64,000 nucleotides of DNA from Closterium sp. Naga37s-1 (GCA_947471745.1 CANJKZ010000080.1:1161501-1225500), one strand, 5' to 3'; positions 35,337 through 48,039 are shown, counted from the first letter of the stretch. The notes: a model not told the origin generated them from the sequence alone. Numbers and translations are program-made.

Positions 35337-35348
35337 TGGTATCAGAGC
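35337..35348 (+). other. Primer binding site, copy E
   Basis: TGGTATCAGAGC three bases after the LTR tip at 35333. Confidence 0.92.
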
Positions 35349-35389
35349 TGCGTTACAGCGATCTTCGTTATAGGTAGCTATGGCGGGCA

Positions 35390-35688
35390 ATACTTCGGCG
35401 GAAGTTGGTGAATCTTCAGCCCAAGATCGTAGCGGCACCTAAGATTCCGGTGTTTTGGCGCCAAGAGGAGCGCGAACAAACCATGGCTCGCTGGTCAAGA
35501 AGGTGCTGAAAAACTTCACCGTCGAGAAGTTATTGTGAAGGCTATGATGATTGGGCCTGGGAAATGCAACTTCATTCTGTCAGATCGTTTGCTGAAACTA
35601 ATAATTGGGAAGGAGCCTAGACTGAATGACTCCGCGCCGCAGGAAGATTGGGACGAGCGCGCATCGGCTGGCTATAACTTGAGCTTCG
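35390..35688 (+). pseudogene. gag start, copy E
   Basis: First ~300 bases of F1-derivative gag (ATGGCGGGCAA start at 35390), ending abruptly at an F2 LTR tail. Closely similar to 38084-38390. It is broken. Confidence 0.85.
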
Positions 35689-35976
35689 ATAGGGTTGGCA
35701 GGCCGCCAATTTGCTCTGTTGGAACGCGGTCGACACTGCTGCGCCGGAACGCGGTCGACCGTGCTGCGCTAGCAGTCGACCTGCTTGCATGCTATCTTTG
35801 ATGTAGTCAGTGTTGCTTTGCAATATTAACCATTGTGTAAATCTCTTGCTAGTGAAACTTTTGTCATTTTGCCCCGAGAACATGCAAGCGCTAAGAGAAC
35901 ATAAGGTACGCTGAGATCCATGTTACAACTGTGCATTCCCCGTAGGTTAGCTCCCGTTGTAGTAAATATCTCCGCA
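35689..35976 (+). repeat. F2 LTR tail fragment, sense
   Basis: Last ~290 bases of an F2 LTR, ending TCTCCGCA at 35976. It matches the tail of the 3' LTR at 50115-51113 and, in reverse, the solo LTR 3929-4912. Reverse satellite follows directly. Confidence 0.85.
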
Positions 35977-37004
35977 CCAACCACACGGATCAGTAACGCA
36001 CTTACTCTTAGTACTGATCATACAGGTAAGTAACGCACTTATTATTATTACCAAATACATATATAAATACCGCACCTACTCTTAGTACCAACCACACAGG
36101 TATGTAACGCACATACTCTTAGTACTAACCAGGCGGGTAAGCAAACCACCTACTATTAGCACCAACCATATACCGCATTTACTCTTAGTACAACTGTCAG
36201 TAACGTACTAACTGTCAGTACGGTGTCAACGCTTACTCTTAGTACCAACTACGCGGGTAAGTGACACACTTGCTCTTAATACAAACCAGACGGATAACTG
36301 ACGCAATTACTCTTAGTACCAACCATGAGTAAGTACCGCATTTATTATACTACCAACCACATAGATAAATAACGCACTTATTCCTAGTACCAAACATACA
36401 GGCAAATAACGCACGTATTCTCAGTATCAACCACACGGGAAAGTAACGCACTTACTCTTAGTACCAACCGCACGGATAAATAACTCACTCACTCCTAGTT
36501 CCAACCAAACATATAAGTAATGCACTTACTCTTAGTACCAACCACACGATTAAGTAACGTACATATTTCTAGTACCAACCACATGGATAAGTAGCGCACT
36601 TACTCCAAGTACCAGCCATACAGGTAACTAACCCACATACTCTTTGTACCAACCAAACAGGTAACGCACTTACTCTTAGTATCAACCACACGGGTAACGA
36701 TTAGTCTTAGTACCAACCACATGGGTAAGTACCGCACCTACTCATAGTACCAACCACATGGGTAAGTAACGCACTTACTCTTGGTACCAACCATATGGGT
36801 CAACAATGCACTTCCCCTTATTACTAACCACATGGGTAAGTAACGCACTTACTTATAGTACCAACCACACGGGCCAGTAACGCACTTACTCGTAGTATCA
36901 ACCACACAGGTAAGTGACGCAATTGCTCCTAGTACAAACCACACGGGTAAGTAACGCACTAACTCTTAGCACTAACTACATGGTTAAATAACATACTTAC
37001 TTTT
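35977..37004 (-). repeat. 37-bp satellite, reverse array (1.0 kb)
   Basis: About 28 units, paralogous to 22872-23897 with the same unit order near the LTR junction. It ends ACTTACTTTT directly at the LTR tip at 37005. Confidence 0.9.
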
Positions 37005-38037
37005 TGTTGGGTGCATATTCACTTTGTACGACATCCTGTCGTCTGTTTGTACGAGTATGCGTATGCAAATGCATTTGCGTGTGAATGGTACGTTCGTGTA
37101 TTTGTTTGCTTTAGCAATTTTCGCTTGAAGCATTTGCAGGTACTCTCGCAATGTATGCTTCGGCACAACATTGTACACGCTATGAACAGTGTAAGCAGAA
37201 AGGACGAGCTCGCAAAATAACCCAACGTGCAAGCTTTGCAGTTCGGTTGATTAGATTGTGCAGATTCATTCTTATCCAACTCGAAATTGTACTGTTTTGT
37301 TTGGTTAACTAAAGTGCAGCAGGGCATGCATTATAGGGGTACAATTAGGTCAAGGTTGGATGTTATTTGTCTGTGTTTGCATGCTACAGGGCCAGGGGAA
37401 ACCAGCGGAACCAGCTTTTGTCTGGTTGCACTAGGACGACATAGGTTCTGTTTTCGAAACCTGAACCTGGTTGGTGTTATCCCAGGTTGGAAAAACAGAA
37501 CAAAACATTGTTTACCAACCTCTCCCCTGCTGTTTTGCCAAACCAGGGCAGTTCTGTTGCTTAGAAATATTTGGGAACATCCCTGGTTGTTTCCAGGTAG
37601 ATTCCGAAGGTCCCTGCTAGCACTATCTATTTATCCCTACTCTGTTTGTACCCTGGGCATAGTGAAATTGATTCAAACGAATTCCTTGCGTGCTTTAATT
37701 TCGTTTCTACACGGTGCTACGGCAGAATGCTACCGGGTCAACGCTAGCACGCTAGCACTACGACGCTAGGCCAACGCTAGGCCAACCATAAATTCGTAAT
37801 GGCAGAACTTTTCGCGAGGCAACCTGGCTTATTTTAAATCTCTTGGAGCGAGCTTCGATATAGCAAATTCTCAGCTTAATCCAATCGACGGTATGCAAGG
37901 CACGTTGCGCAACGTACAATGTACTCTCGTTATTGTTTTGGCAAGGTCATTCTTGACCCGAGGAGGCGACCTCGAGAAGAGGTTTTAAGTTTGATAAAGT
38001 CTTAAGAGCCCGAGTTTACTAGGCCCTTACACTAACA
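37005..38037 (+). repeat. F1-derivative LTR (1033 bp), copy D
   Basis: Sense LTR with tips TGTTGGGTGCATATTCAC and CACTAACA. It differs visibly from LTR C, which fits older, diverged copies. Confidence 0.88.
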
Positions 38038-38040
38038 AGC

Positions 38041-38052
38041 TGGTATCAGAGC
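38041..38052 (+). other. Primer binding site, copy D
   Basis: TGGTATCAGAGC three bases after the LTR tip. Confidence 0.92.
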
Positions 38053-38083
38053 TGCGTTACAGCGATCTTCGTTATAGGTAGCT

Positions 38084-40534
38084 ATGGCGGGCAATACCTC
38101 GGCGGGAGCTGGTGAATCTTCAGCCCAAGATCGTAGCGGCAGCTAAGATTCCGGTGTTTTGGCGCCAAGGGGAGCGCGAACAAACCACGGCTCGCTGATC
38201 AAGGAGGTGCTGAAGAACTTCACCGTCGAGAAGTTTAATTGTGAAGGCTATGATGATTGGGCCTGGAAAATGCAACTTCATTATTGTCAGATCGGTTTGC
38301 TGAAATTAATGATTGGGGAGGAGCCTAGACCGAATGACTCCGCGCCGCAGGAAGATTGGGACGAGCGCGCATCGGCTGGCTATAACTTGATGTCGCAGAG
38401 CTTCGAGCTGAACCAGCGTCACCACGTCATGCATCTGCTGCCGGAGGTTGATCGCGGTCCGAAGGCGTGGACCGTGTTGAAGGAGCTGCATGCCCCGACC
38501 CCCGTTTTTGCAACGTCGAAGCTGGAGTGGAGCTGTCTGGTTTGCACCTAATCGAGGGAGAGCCGCTGGCGACCACGAGGATCACATACCTGGAGCAGAC
38601 CAAGTGCTTGAAGATGCTCTCTCTGCTGCCGGAATCGTGGCTTCAATTCACGAGCGGATTGAGCCTGCCGCAGAACCAGAGCTTACGCTCGAGTGGGTGC
38701 AGACGAAGATTCTGGAGGACGACTCCCGTCGCTGCCAACTGAGGAGTGAAAACGACGGCAGCAGCGGCTATGGGATGCAAGGGAGCCGACGTGGCAGAGG
38801 ACGTGGCTTCAGCGGTGCTGGGCGCGGTGCAAAGAAGGACAAAGACTACAACAACCAACAAGGAAATACCGGTTGGGGTCGCGGTGCGAAGTCTGGATGT
38901 GAGGAAAATTGGATGCTGGTGGTAAAATGAAAGAGATTTGCTGGTATTGTGAGAAGGAAGGGCATCTTTGGCTTCTGTACTATAACAAACCCGATGGATG
39001 GACCCCCAGAATCGTCACCAGGATGGCGGCGGGTGGAAGAACCAGAGAAGTAAGGAGACTGTTCTGCCAAGGCTGGCGCAGAGCTGCACTCCCTGGACTT
39101 TTGGGTGTTGGACAATGGCGCTGGGTGGACGATGACGCCGCGCAAGGACCTGCTAGACGACCTACGCACTTCACCAATCTCGGAGGTGTGCTCTGCCTCT
39201 GGACACGCGTTGAAGGTGGCTGGAGCGGGACGAGCCGCATTCAAGGGAGCAGAAGCTCGTCCGCGATCTTAAGGCCAACCTCATCTCCCTCCGTAAGCTT
39301 GCCAAGGCTGGGGTGAGCACTAACACGGATGAAGCACGCACATACAAAGGGCAGATGGGCAATCGGGTGCTTTGGGATCTGCACAAGAGTAAGGACGTGT
39401 ACAAATCCATGTGGCAGCTGCCCGTTGGCGTGGCACAGTGGGGAGCAGGCTAGAGAGGGGTCTGCATCCCAAGGGGAGAGCAATGCCGTTTGAGAGGTTG
39501 GTGTGAAAGTGTTGGCCAGATCTGGGGAGACGGATTGGGCAATGGCGCACCGACACTTGGGGCAGGTGGCAATGTCTTTGTTGAATCGGCTGGGGAAATA
39601 TGGAGCCGTAAAGGGTTTGAAGCTGAATGGACAGCCACCCGACGACAATCGTGAAATCTGTTTGTCACAAAGTTCACCCGTTTCCCTTCCATAGTGTAGC
39701 TGGCAGGAGCAAGAAGCCGTGAGAGTTGGTCCACATGATTGGAGCAGACTTATGTGGGCATATCCGCTGCAGAAGAAGGACCACGCGGCCTCCACAGTGC
39801 GAGATGATTGGCTGCCGTTTGTGGAGAAGCAGTTAGTATGTGTGATGAAGCGAATTAGGACAGACATAGGTGGTGAGTTCCTTGGGGCTGAGACTACGGT
39901 CTGGCTTAAGAAAAATGGCATCCAGAGGGAGCTGACTACGGCTTACACCCCATTGTCCATCGGTATGGCAGAACGGGCGAACGGGCGCTGATTGAATCTG
40001 GTCTGGGGAACTCCATGTGGCCTCATGCTGTCCTGCATGCTTCCGTGGCTAGAATCAGGGTGCTCACCAAGGTTGGTGATGATTCCTGGGTGCCGTTGGA
40101 AAGGTGGCTTGGGAGGAAGCCGCTGGTGGACATGCTGCGGGTGTTCGGTTACATGGCAATTGCCCACGTCACCAATTTCTACCGAAGAAAGGTGGGTCCA
40201 AGTGCAATCTGGTGTGTACATTTGGGGCTGTCTGCTAAGAGCGATGGCTGCTGTGGGAACCACGCAAGGGTGTGTTGTTTGACAGCAGGGATCTGAAATT
40301 TGTTGAGGGCGTAATGTATGGGGGCTGGAAGAATCAGCAGGAGGCCAAGGTATCACAGGAGATGTAGCAGATCACCATGCAGTTGGACCTGATGCCTAGT
40401 GTGTGGGAGGAGGGAGAGAGGCAGCTGCAGAGGGTGGTGATCGAAAGAAGGTACAGGAGGCACCTGCTGGTGGAGGAGATAGTGTAAAGACTAGTGGTAG
40501 CACTAGTGAAGCTGCTGATTCTTGTGTAGCACTA
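38084..40534 (+). pseudogene. gag, protease and integrase remnants, copy D
   Basis: Gag from 38084 (FTVEKFNCEGYDDWAWKMQL, ASAGYNLMSQSFELNQRHHVMHLLPEV), a Gly/Arg-rich part near 38780-38860 and a zinc knuckle CWYCEKEGH at about 38940-38970. Protease and pre-integrase follow (about 39080-39640), then integrase core (about 39740-39980, DIGGEFLGAETTVWLKK), post-core and an acidic linker to 40534. It is broken, with many breaks, and collinear with copy C except for the hairpin segment of C. Confidence 0.82.
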
Positions 40535-43348
40535 ATGGTTGGTACCAAGAGTAGGAACTGTATTTACCGGTATAGTTGGTACTAAGAGTCAGTGCGTTAC
40601 TTACCCGTGTAGTTAGTACTAAGAGTGAATGCGTTACTTACCCGCGTGGTTGGTTCTAAGAGTAAGCGTTACTTACCCGTGTGGTTGATACTCATATTAA
40701 ACGCGTTTCTTACCCGTATGGTTGGTACTAGAAGTAGATTCGTTTCTTACCTGTGTGGTTGGTACTAACAGTAAGTGTGTTACTTACCCGTATCCTTGGT
40801 ACTAAGAGTAAGTGCGTTACTTGCCCGTGTGGTGGTACTAAGAGTAATTGCGTTACTTACCCGCGTGCTCGTTATAAAGAGTAAGTGCTTACCTACCCGT
40901 ATGGTTTGTACTAAGAGTAGGTGCGTTACTTACTCGTATGGTCGGTACTAAGAGTAAGTGCGTTATTTGCTCATGTGGTTGGTACCAAGACTAAGTGTTG
41001 AACTTACCTGTTTAGTTGTTACTAAAAGTGAGAGCGTTACTTACATATGGTTTATACCAAGAGTAAGTACGTTACTTACCTGTGGAGTGAGTTTCTTAGC
41101 CGTGGAGTTGGTAATAAGAGTAAGTGCGTTACTTGCGCTTGTGGTTGGTACTAAGATTAAGAACGTTATTTACCCGTTAAGTTAGTACTAAGAATGAGCG
41201 TTACTTACCCGTGCGATTGGTACTCTGAGGAAATGTGTTACTTATCCGTGTGGTTGGTACTACGAGTAGGTGCATTACTTACCCACATTCTTGGTACTAA
41301 GAGCAAGTGCACTACTTACCGTTTAATCGGTATTAAGAGTAAGTGCTTACTTACCCGTGTGGTTGGTACTAAGCGTAGGTGCGTTACTTACCCGTATGGT
41401 CGGTACTAAGAGTAAGTGCGTGTTTTCCCCGTATGGTTAATTCTATTAGTAAGCATGTTGTGTACCCATGTGGTTGGTACCAAGAGTAATGTACGTACCC
41501 GTGTAGTTGTTACTAAGAGAAAGTGTGTTTTTTATCCGTGTGGTCGATACTAAGAGTCAGTGCGTTACTTATTCGTGTGGTTGGTACCAAGACTAAGTGC
41601 ATTACTTACCCTGTATGGTTGAAACCAGGAGTGAGTGTCATACTTATCCTTGTGGTTGGTACTAAGAGAAAGTACGTTATTTACCCGCGTGGTCGATACT
41701 AAGAAAAAGTGCATTACTTACCAGTGTGGTTGGTACTAAGAGTAAGAGCCTTACTTACCCGTGTGGTTGGTACACATAGTGAGTGTTGTACATACCCATA
41801 TGGTTGGTACTAAGAGTAAGCGTTACATATCTGTCTGGTGGTACTCAGAGTAAGTGCATTATTTACCCGTCTGGTTGGTATTTAGATTCGATGTGTTACT
41901 TACCCGTGTGGTTGTTACTAAAGATATTTTGCGTTACTTATCCGTATAGTTGGTACGAAGAGTAAGTGCGCTACTTACCTGTGTCGTTGGTTCTGAAAGC
42001 GCGTTACTTACATGCGTGGTTGGTACAAGAGTGTGTGTCTTACTTACCCGCGTGGTTGGTACAAACAGTAAGTGTGTTACCTACCGATGTTGTTGGTACC
42101 AAGAAAAAGTGTGGTACTTATCCGTATAGTTGGTACTAAGAGTGGGTACGTTACTTACCCGGTAGTTGGTGCTAATAGTAAGTGCGTTACATACCCATGT
42201 GGCTGGTGCTAAGATTGCGTTACTTGGTCGTGTGGTTGGTATTAGGACTATGTGCGTTATTTATCCATGTGGTTGGTATCAAGAGTAAGTGCGTTACTTA
42301 CCTATGTGGTTGGTGCTAAGAGTAAGTGCGTTTATTTACCCGTGTGGTTGGTGCTAAGAGTTAGTGCTTTAATTAACGGTGTAGCTGATTTTAAGAGTAA
42401 ATGCGTTGCTTATCTATGCGTTTGGTACAAATAGTAAGTGCGGTATTTAACCATGCTGTTGGTGCTAAGAATACGCGTCACTTATCCGTATGGTTGGTAC
42501 TATGAGTAAATGCATTACTTACCCGTGTCGTAATTACTAAGAATAAGTGCGTTACTTATCCATGTGGTTGGTATTAAGAGTATGAAAGGTACTTATCCAT
42601 CTGATTGGTACTTAGAGTAAGTGCGTAACTTACCCGTTTGGCTGGTAATATAGGCACATGCGTTACTCGTATGGTTGGTACTAAGAGTTTGTGCGTTACG
42701 TACCCATGCGGTTGGTGCTGAGTAAGTTCGTTACTTACCCGTGTGGTTGGTACTACGAATATGTCTGTTACTTACCTATGTGGTCGGTACTAAGAGTACG
42801 TGCGTTATTTATCCGTGTGGTTGGTACTAAAAGTAAGTGCGATACTTATCCATATGGTTGGTACTACGATTAGATGCGTTACTTATCCGTGTGGTTGGTA
42901 CTAAGAATAAATGCGTTATTTATCCGTATGGTTGGTACTAGGAGTAAGTGCGTTACATATCCATGTGGTTGGTGCTAAGAGTAAGTGCTTTACTTAACTG
43001 TGTAGCTGGTTTTAAGACTAAATGCGCTACTTCCCAATGCGTTTGCCACAAATAGTATATGCGGTACTTACACATGCCGTTGCTACTAAGACTTCTGTTA
43101 CTTACCCATGTGATTGGTACTAAAGAGTAAGTGCGTTATTTTTCTTTGTGGTTGGAGATAAGACAAAGTGCGTTATTTATCCGTTTGGTCGATACTAAGA
43201 ATAAGTACGTTACTTACAGGTATTCTGGTACTAAGAGGACGTGCGTGACTTACGCATGTGGTTGGTACTAACAGTACGTACGTTACCTACCCGTGTATAA
43301 TATGTAAGCGTTACATACCTGTGTGGTTGGTACTAGTAGGTGCATTAT
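40535..43348 (+). repeat. 37-bp satellite, forward array of copy D (2.8 kb)
   Basis: About 76 units beginning at the same junction base as copy C and the 7662 stub. It is cut at 43348 by the LTR tip of element X. Confidence 0.93.
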
Positions 43349-44436
43349 TGTTGGTGTAAGGGCCTAATATACTAGCTATTAAGACTTTATCAAACTTAAA
43401 ACCCCTCCTCGAGGTCACCTCCAAGGGTCCCTGGGTGCCTGGTACAAGACCAGCCCCTATCCTCGGGTCCGAGTTTGTAGAGCGAGGAGTCAAGAATGAC
43501 TTAGCCAACATAATAAGAGTACTTTGAACGTCGCGCAGCGTGCCGTGCAGACCGTCCATCGGATTAAGCTGGGATTTCATTATATCCATGCTCACTCCAA
43601 GAGCTTTAAAATAAGCCAAGTTGCATCTCGAAAAGTTCTGCCATTACGAAGTTATGGCTCGGAAAGCGTTGCCTAGCGTTGGGGTGCTAGTGTACTAGCG
43701 TTGACTCGGGTAGCATTCCGCCATCAAACCACGTAGAAACGAAATTCCAGCGAGGAAGGAATTCGCTTGAAGCAATTGACTATATCCAGTACAAACAGAG
43801 AAGAAATAAATAGTTCTAGCTAGCAAGGACCTTGGGAATCAACCTGGGAACAACCAGGGATGATCCCAAACAATTTCAAGCAACAGAACCAACCTGGGTG
43901 CAAAAAACAGCAGGTGGTAGGTTGGTAAACAACTTCTGGTTCTGTTTTTCCAACCTCGGAAAACAACAACCAGGTTCAGGTCCTAAAAACAGAACCTGTT
44001 TTGTCTTTGCCCAACCAGCCAAATGCTGGTTCCGCTGGTTTCCCCTGGCCCTCTAGCATGCAGATACAGACAAACAACATCCAACCTTCATTTAAATTGT
44101 ACCCCTATAGTACCTGCCATGTTACACTATAGTCAACCAAACAAAACAGTACAATTTCGAGTTGGATAGAACTGAATCTGCGCAATCGATTCAACCGAAC
44201 CGCAAAGCTTCCATCTTGGGTTCTTTTGCGATCTCGTCCTTTCTGCTTGCACTGTTCATAGCGCGTACAATGTTGTGCCGAAGCGCACATTGCGCGAGTA
44301 CCTGCAAATGCATCAAGCAAAAATTGCGAAAGGAAGCAAACGCACGAACATTCTATTCACAACCAAATGCATTCGCACATGCACACTCGTACAAACAGAC
44401 GGCAAGATGTCGTGCAATGTAAATTTGCACCCAACA
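43349..44436 (-). repeat. F1 3' LTR of element X (1088 bp)
   Basis: Antisense, with tips TGTTGG at 43349 and CCCAACA at 44436. The polypurine tract complement lies at about 44441-44456. The outer flank is satellite and shows no TTGAT, unlike the LTR at 5555. Confidence 0.9.
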
Positions 44437-46713
44437 TACTCCCCCTCAGCCTGCCGGCTGCATCCCCATAAATCCATGCTAGTTCATGCTCATTCCACTC
44501 ATGCGCACACAACGCCAACGAGGCTCATCCGCAAGCCTCTTGGTGAGGAAGTCTGCTGGCTGCTGGTGGGTCTTGATATAGATAGGATTCACCGTCCCCC
44601 TCTTCACCTCCTTACGCAGCCAGTGTCACTTGAAACGCATGTGCTTGTTCAGCCCATGAAGCACAGCATTCCTGGCCATCCCAAGAGCCGCCTTGCTATC
44701 ACAAAACAGCGGCGTATCAACCTTCTGCTCCTGGCCAATCTCCTCTAACAGCCCTCTCAGCCAAGTCACCTCCTTCACCCCATGGAACATCGCCATATAC
44801 TCTGATTCCACCGAAGAGAGTGCCGAAACAGCTTGCTAAAACAAGTGAGAAACAGCTTCCTCCTTCTCCAAGCCACTCCCCCTTTCTGCTTCACCTGTGC
44901 AGATGCAGAGTACTCCAATGCTTGTGTGAGAGTTCAGGTACTTCGCCACACGCTCAGCTGCATCCACCTGCTCCTCTGATGGATTCTGCACCACCCTTGC
45001 TTGCTGCCCAACAGAGAAAGAGATGCCGGGCCTCGTGTGGACCGCTGCATACAAGAGGCTACCCACAAAGGACTGAAATTGCTGCTGCTCCTCGCAGAAA
45101 CCGCTGCATACAAGAGGCTACCCATCATTGAGAAATGCCGTTGATATATCCATCTGAATTGAATTTCCCTCTAACGGCTGCATCTGCCAACAAGATACGG
45201 AGGGTAGGGGGTTTGGCAGTGGGAGCAAAGATCTCATTGAGGTCCTGCTTCTCCTTCTGCATAAACCCCTTAGCCACCAGCCTACTCTTGTATATGGTGA
45301 CCTGCCCCTTGTCATCGGTCTTGATTCTTAGCACCAACTTGCACTATACGGCTTTCTTCCCCTCAGGCAGCACCATCAGAACCCATGTCCCATTCTCTAG
45401 CAGGCTCTGGTACTCCTTAGAAACCAGCCACTTCTCCCTATCTGGTCCAGCTAATGCCTCCTCCATGCTAGCTGGTTCCTCTGGTGCAGGGGCAAGAAAA
45501 CAGTAGGCAGGTTCATCCTCCTTATCCAGATTATAGCCATGCGGTAGAATCAGCATTGCCTCCTCGGTCCCAAGCTGTTGCTCCGCTACACCTGATCCTT
45601 CAGTCAGCTTCTTAGTAGCCATACGGGTACGTCCTGGCCTGGAGACGGGTGTCTCCCATCCCTTCATAACGACACCCTTCGCCTACTTAGTTTTCCCCTG
45701 CTGCTGCTCTCCCCCCTTGGATCCAGCAGCTCCACTAGTGCTACCGCCAGTCTCCACTCCATTGTCTCCACGAGCAGGTGCCTTTTGCACCTTCCCTCCA
45801 TCACCACCCTCTGCAGCTGCCTTCACTCTCTCCTCCCACACACTAGGAGTCAAGTCCAGCTGCATGGTGATCTGTTCCATCTGCTGGGACACCCTGGCCT
45901 CCGGCTGTTTCTCCCAGCTCCCATACATCATGCCCTCAACAAACTTCACATCCCTGCTGTCAAACAACACATCTTTGGATGGTTCCCACAGCAGCCAGCC
46001 CTTGCTCTCAGCAGCCAGCCCCAAATGCACACACCAGATCGCACTCGCCCCCAACTTACTACGGGTGGTCTTGGAGACGTGGGCGACTGCCATGTAACCG
46101 AACACCCTCAGCATGTCCACTGGTGGCTTCCTCCCAAGCCACCTCTCCAACGGCACCCAGGAGTCATCCCCATGCTTGGTGAGAACCCTGTTCCTGGCCA
46201 CGGTAGCGTGCCGGACAGCATGGGGCCACATGGACTTCCCCAGCCTAGATTCTATGAGCAGTGCCCTAGCTGTCTCTTGAGCCAAGCCGTCATCTCAGCT
46301 CCAAGGAACTCACCTCCCCGATCTGTCCTAATCCGCTTCACCACACATTCCGCTTGCTTCTCCACGAATGGCAGCCAATCTTACCGTATCGGAGTGGTCT
46401 TTCTGCTTCAGCGGATATGCCCACATAAGCCTGCTCCAATCATCTACTATGGTCAGAACCGGCAGCGGCCCCACCAAGTCCATGTGGACCAACTCTAAAG
46501 GCTTCTTGCTCCTGCCAGTCGCACTATGGAAGGGGAAACGGGTGAATTTGGATAACAAGCAGATTTCACAGCTGTCATCAGGTGGCTGGCCATTCAGCTT
46601 CAGACCCTTGGCAGCCCCATCCTTCTCCAGCTGCTTCAGCAAAGACATTGCTACATGCCCCAAGCGTCGGTGTGCCGTTGCCCAATCTGTCTCCCCAGAT
46701 CTGGCCGACACTT

Positions 46714-48039
46714 TCACACCAACCCCTCCAACGGCGTTGCACTCCCCCTGGGATGCAGACCCCTCTCCAGCCTGCCCCCCACTGTGCTCACCCCAGCCTT
46801 GGTAAGCTTACGGAGAGAGATGAGGTTGGCCTTGAGATCAGGAACGAGGAGAACGCCGTGCAGCACCACCGGCTTGCCATCCGCTCCCTTCAGCGCGTGT
46901 CCAGAGGCAGAGCACACTTCGTTGATCGGTGCAGCGCGTACGTCGTCCAGCAGGTCCTGCGCGGCATCATCGTTCAGGGGGTGCAGCTCAGCTCCAACCT
47001 TGGCAGAGGCGTCTCCTTGCTCCCCCTGCTCTCCAATATGGAAGAACTGGCCCGCGGTGCGCTCCTTCTTTCTTTCCGCGCCGCCGTTGCTCTTCAGGTT
47101 GTTGTCGGACGAATCAGTGACCATGTTCGCGCCCTTTTTCTGGTTCCTCCGAGTGCCGCCATCCTGGTGACGATTCTGGGGGGTACGTCCATCGGGTTTC
47201 TTGTAGCACAAAAACCAGGGGTGCCCCTCCTTCTCACAATACCAGCAACTCCGTTTCATTTTGCCACCAGCACCCGACTTGCCCCCATGTCCAGATTTCG
47301 CACCGCGACCCCAACCGGTACCTCCTTGTTGGTCGTTGGAGTCGTCGTCCTTCTTTGCACCGCGCCCGGGAGCACCGACGCCTCGTCCTCTGCCACGACG
47401 GCTCCCTTGCATCCCATAGCTGCTGCTGCCGTCGTCTCCACCCCTCAGTTGGCGGCGACGGAAGTCCTCCTCCAGAATCTTTGTCCGCACCCAATCAAGT
47501 GTCCACGAGCTCTGGTTCTGCGGTAGGCTCAATCCGTTCGTGAATTGAAGCCACGATACAGGCAGCAGCGAGAGCATCTTTAAGCATTTGGTATGCTCCG
47601 GGTAGGTGATTCCCGTGGTCGCCAACTTCGCGTACAGTTCGCGCATCTTGTCCAGGACAGGTTGCACCGGCTCTCTCTCGCTCAGGCGCAACGTGGACAA
47701 CTCCCTCTCCAGCATCAACGTTGCAACAACGGAAGTTGGGGCGTGCAGCTCCTTCAACACGGTCCACGCCTTCGGACCGCACTCAACCTCCAGCAGCAGG
47801 TGCATAACGTGGTGACGCTGGTTCAGCTCCAAACTCTGCGACATCAAATAGTAGCCAGCCAACGAGCGCTCGTCCCAATCTTCCTGTAGCGTGGGGTCAC
47901 TTGGTCTAGGCTCCTCCCCAATCATTAGTTTCAGCAATCCAATCTGACGGATATAGAGTTGCATTTTCCAAGCCCAAACATTATAGCCCTCACCATTGAA
48001 CCTCTTGACGGTGAAGTTCTTCAGCACCTCATTGGCCAT
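46714..48039 (-). pseudogene. gag (and start of pol) of element X
   Basis: Longest open gag stretch in the window (441 codons). It holds the F1 capsid region (WAWKMQLYIRQIGLLKLMIG), helical middle (LDKMRELYAKLATTGITYPE), Gly/Arg-rich basic segment (GSRRGRGRGVGAPGRGAKK), a zinc knuckle with C-x2-C-x4-H-x4-C spacing, and a run into the protease region. The N-terminus is shorter than in element A. It is part of a broken element and I see no sign of host use. Confidence 0.85.

Larger units (their letters stand above)
37005..43348 (+). mobile_element. Satellite-bearing F1 derivative, copy D
   Basis: LTR 37005-38037, primer site 38041-38052, gag/protease/integrase remnants 38084-40534 and forward satellite 40535-43348. 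The 3' end is replaced by the antisense element X. The layout and both junctions are the same as in copy C, supporting one founder structure. It is broken, with many breaks. Confidence 0.78.

Noticed and set aside
43349-44436. TTGAT-like target duplication at the inner LTR of element X
   Set aside because: The flank at 43344-43348 does not match TTGAT or the base context at 48626. The matching flank is at 5550.
46714-48039. Open gag of element X as a domesticated host gene
   Set aside because: It sits between its own LTR, primer site and pol remnants, and nothing suggests selection beyond recent insertion.
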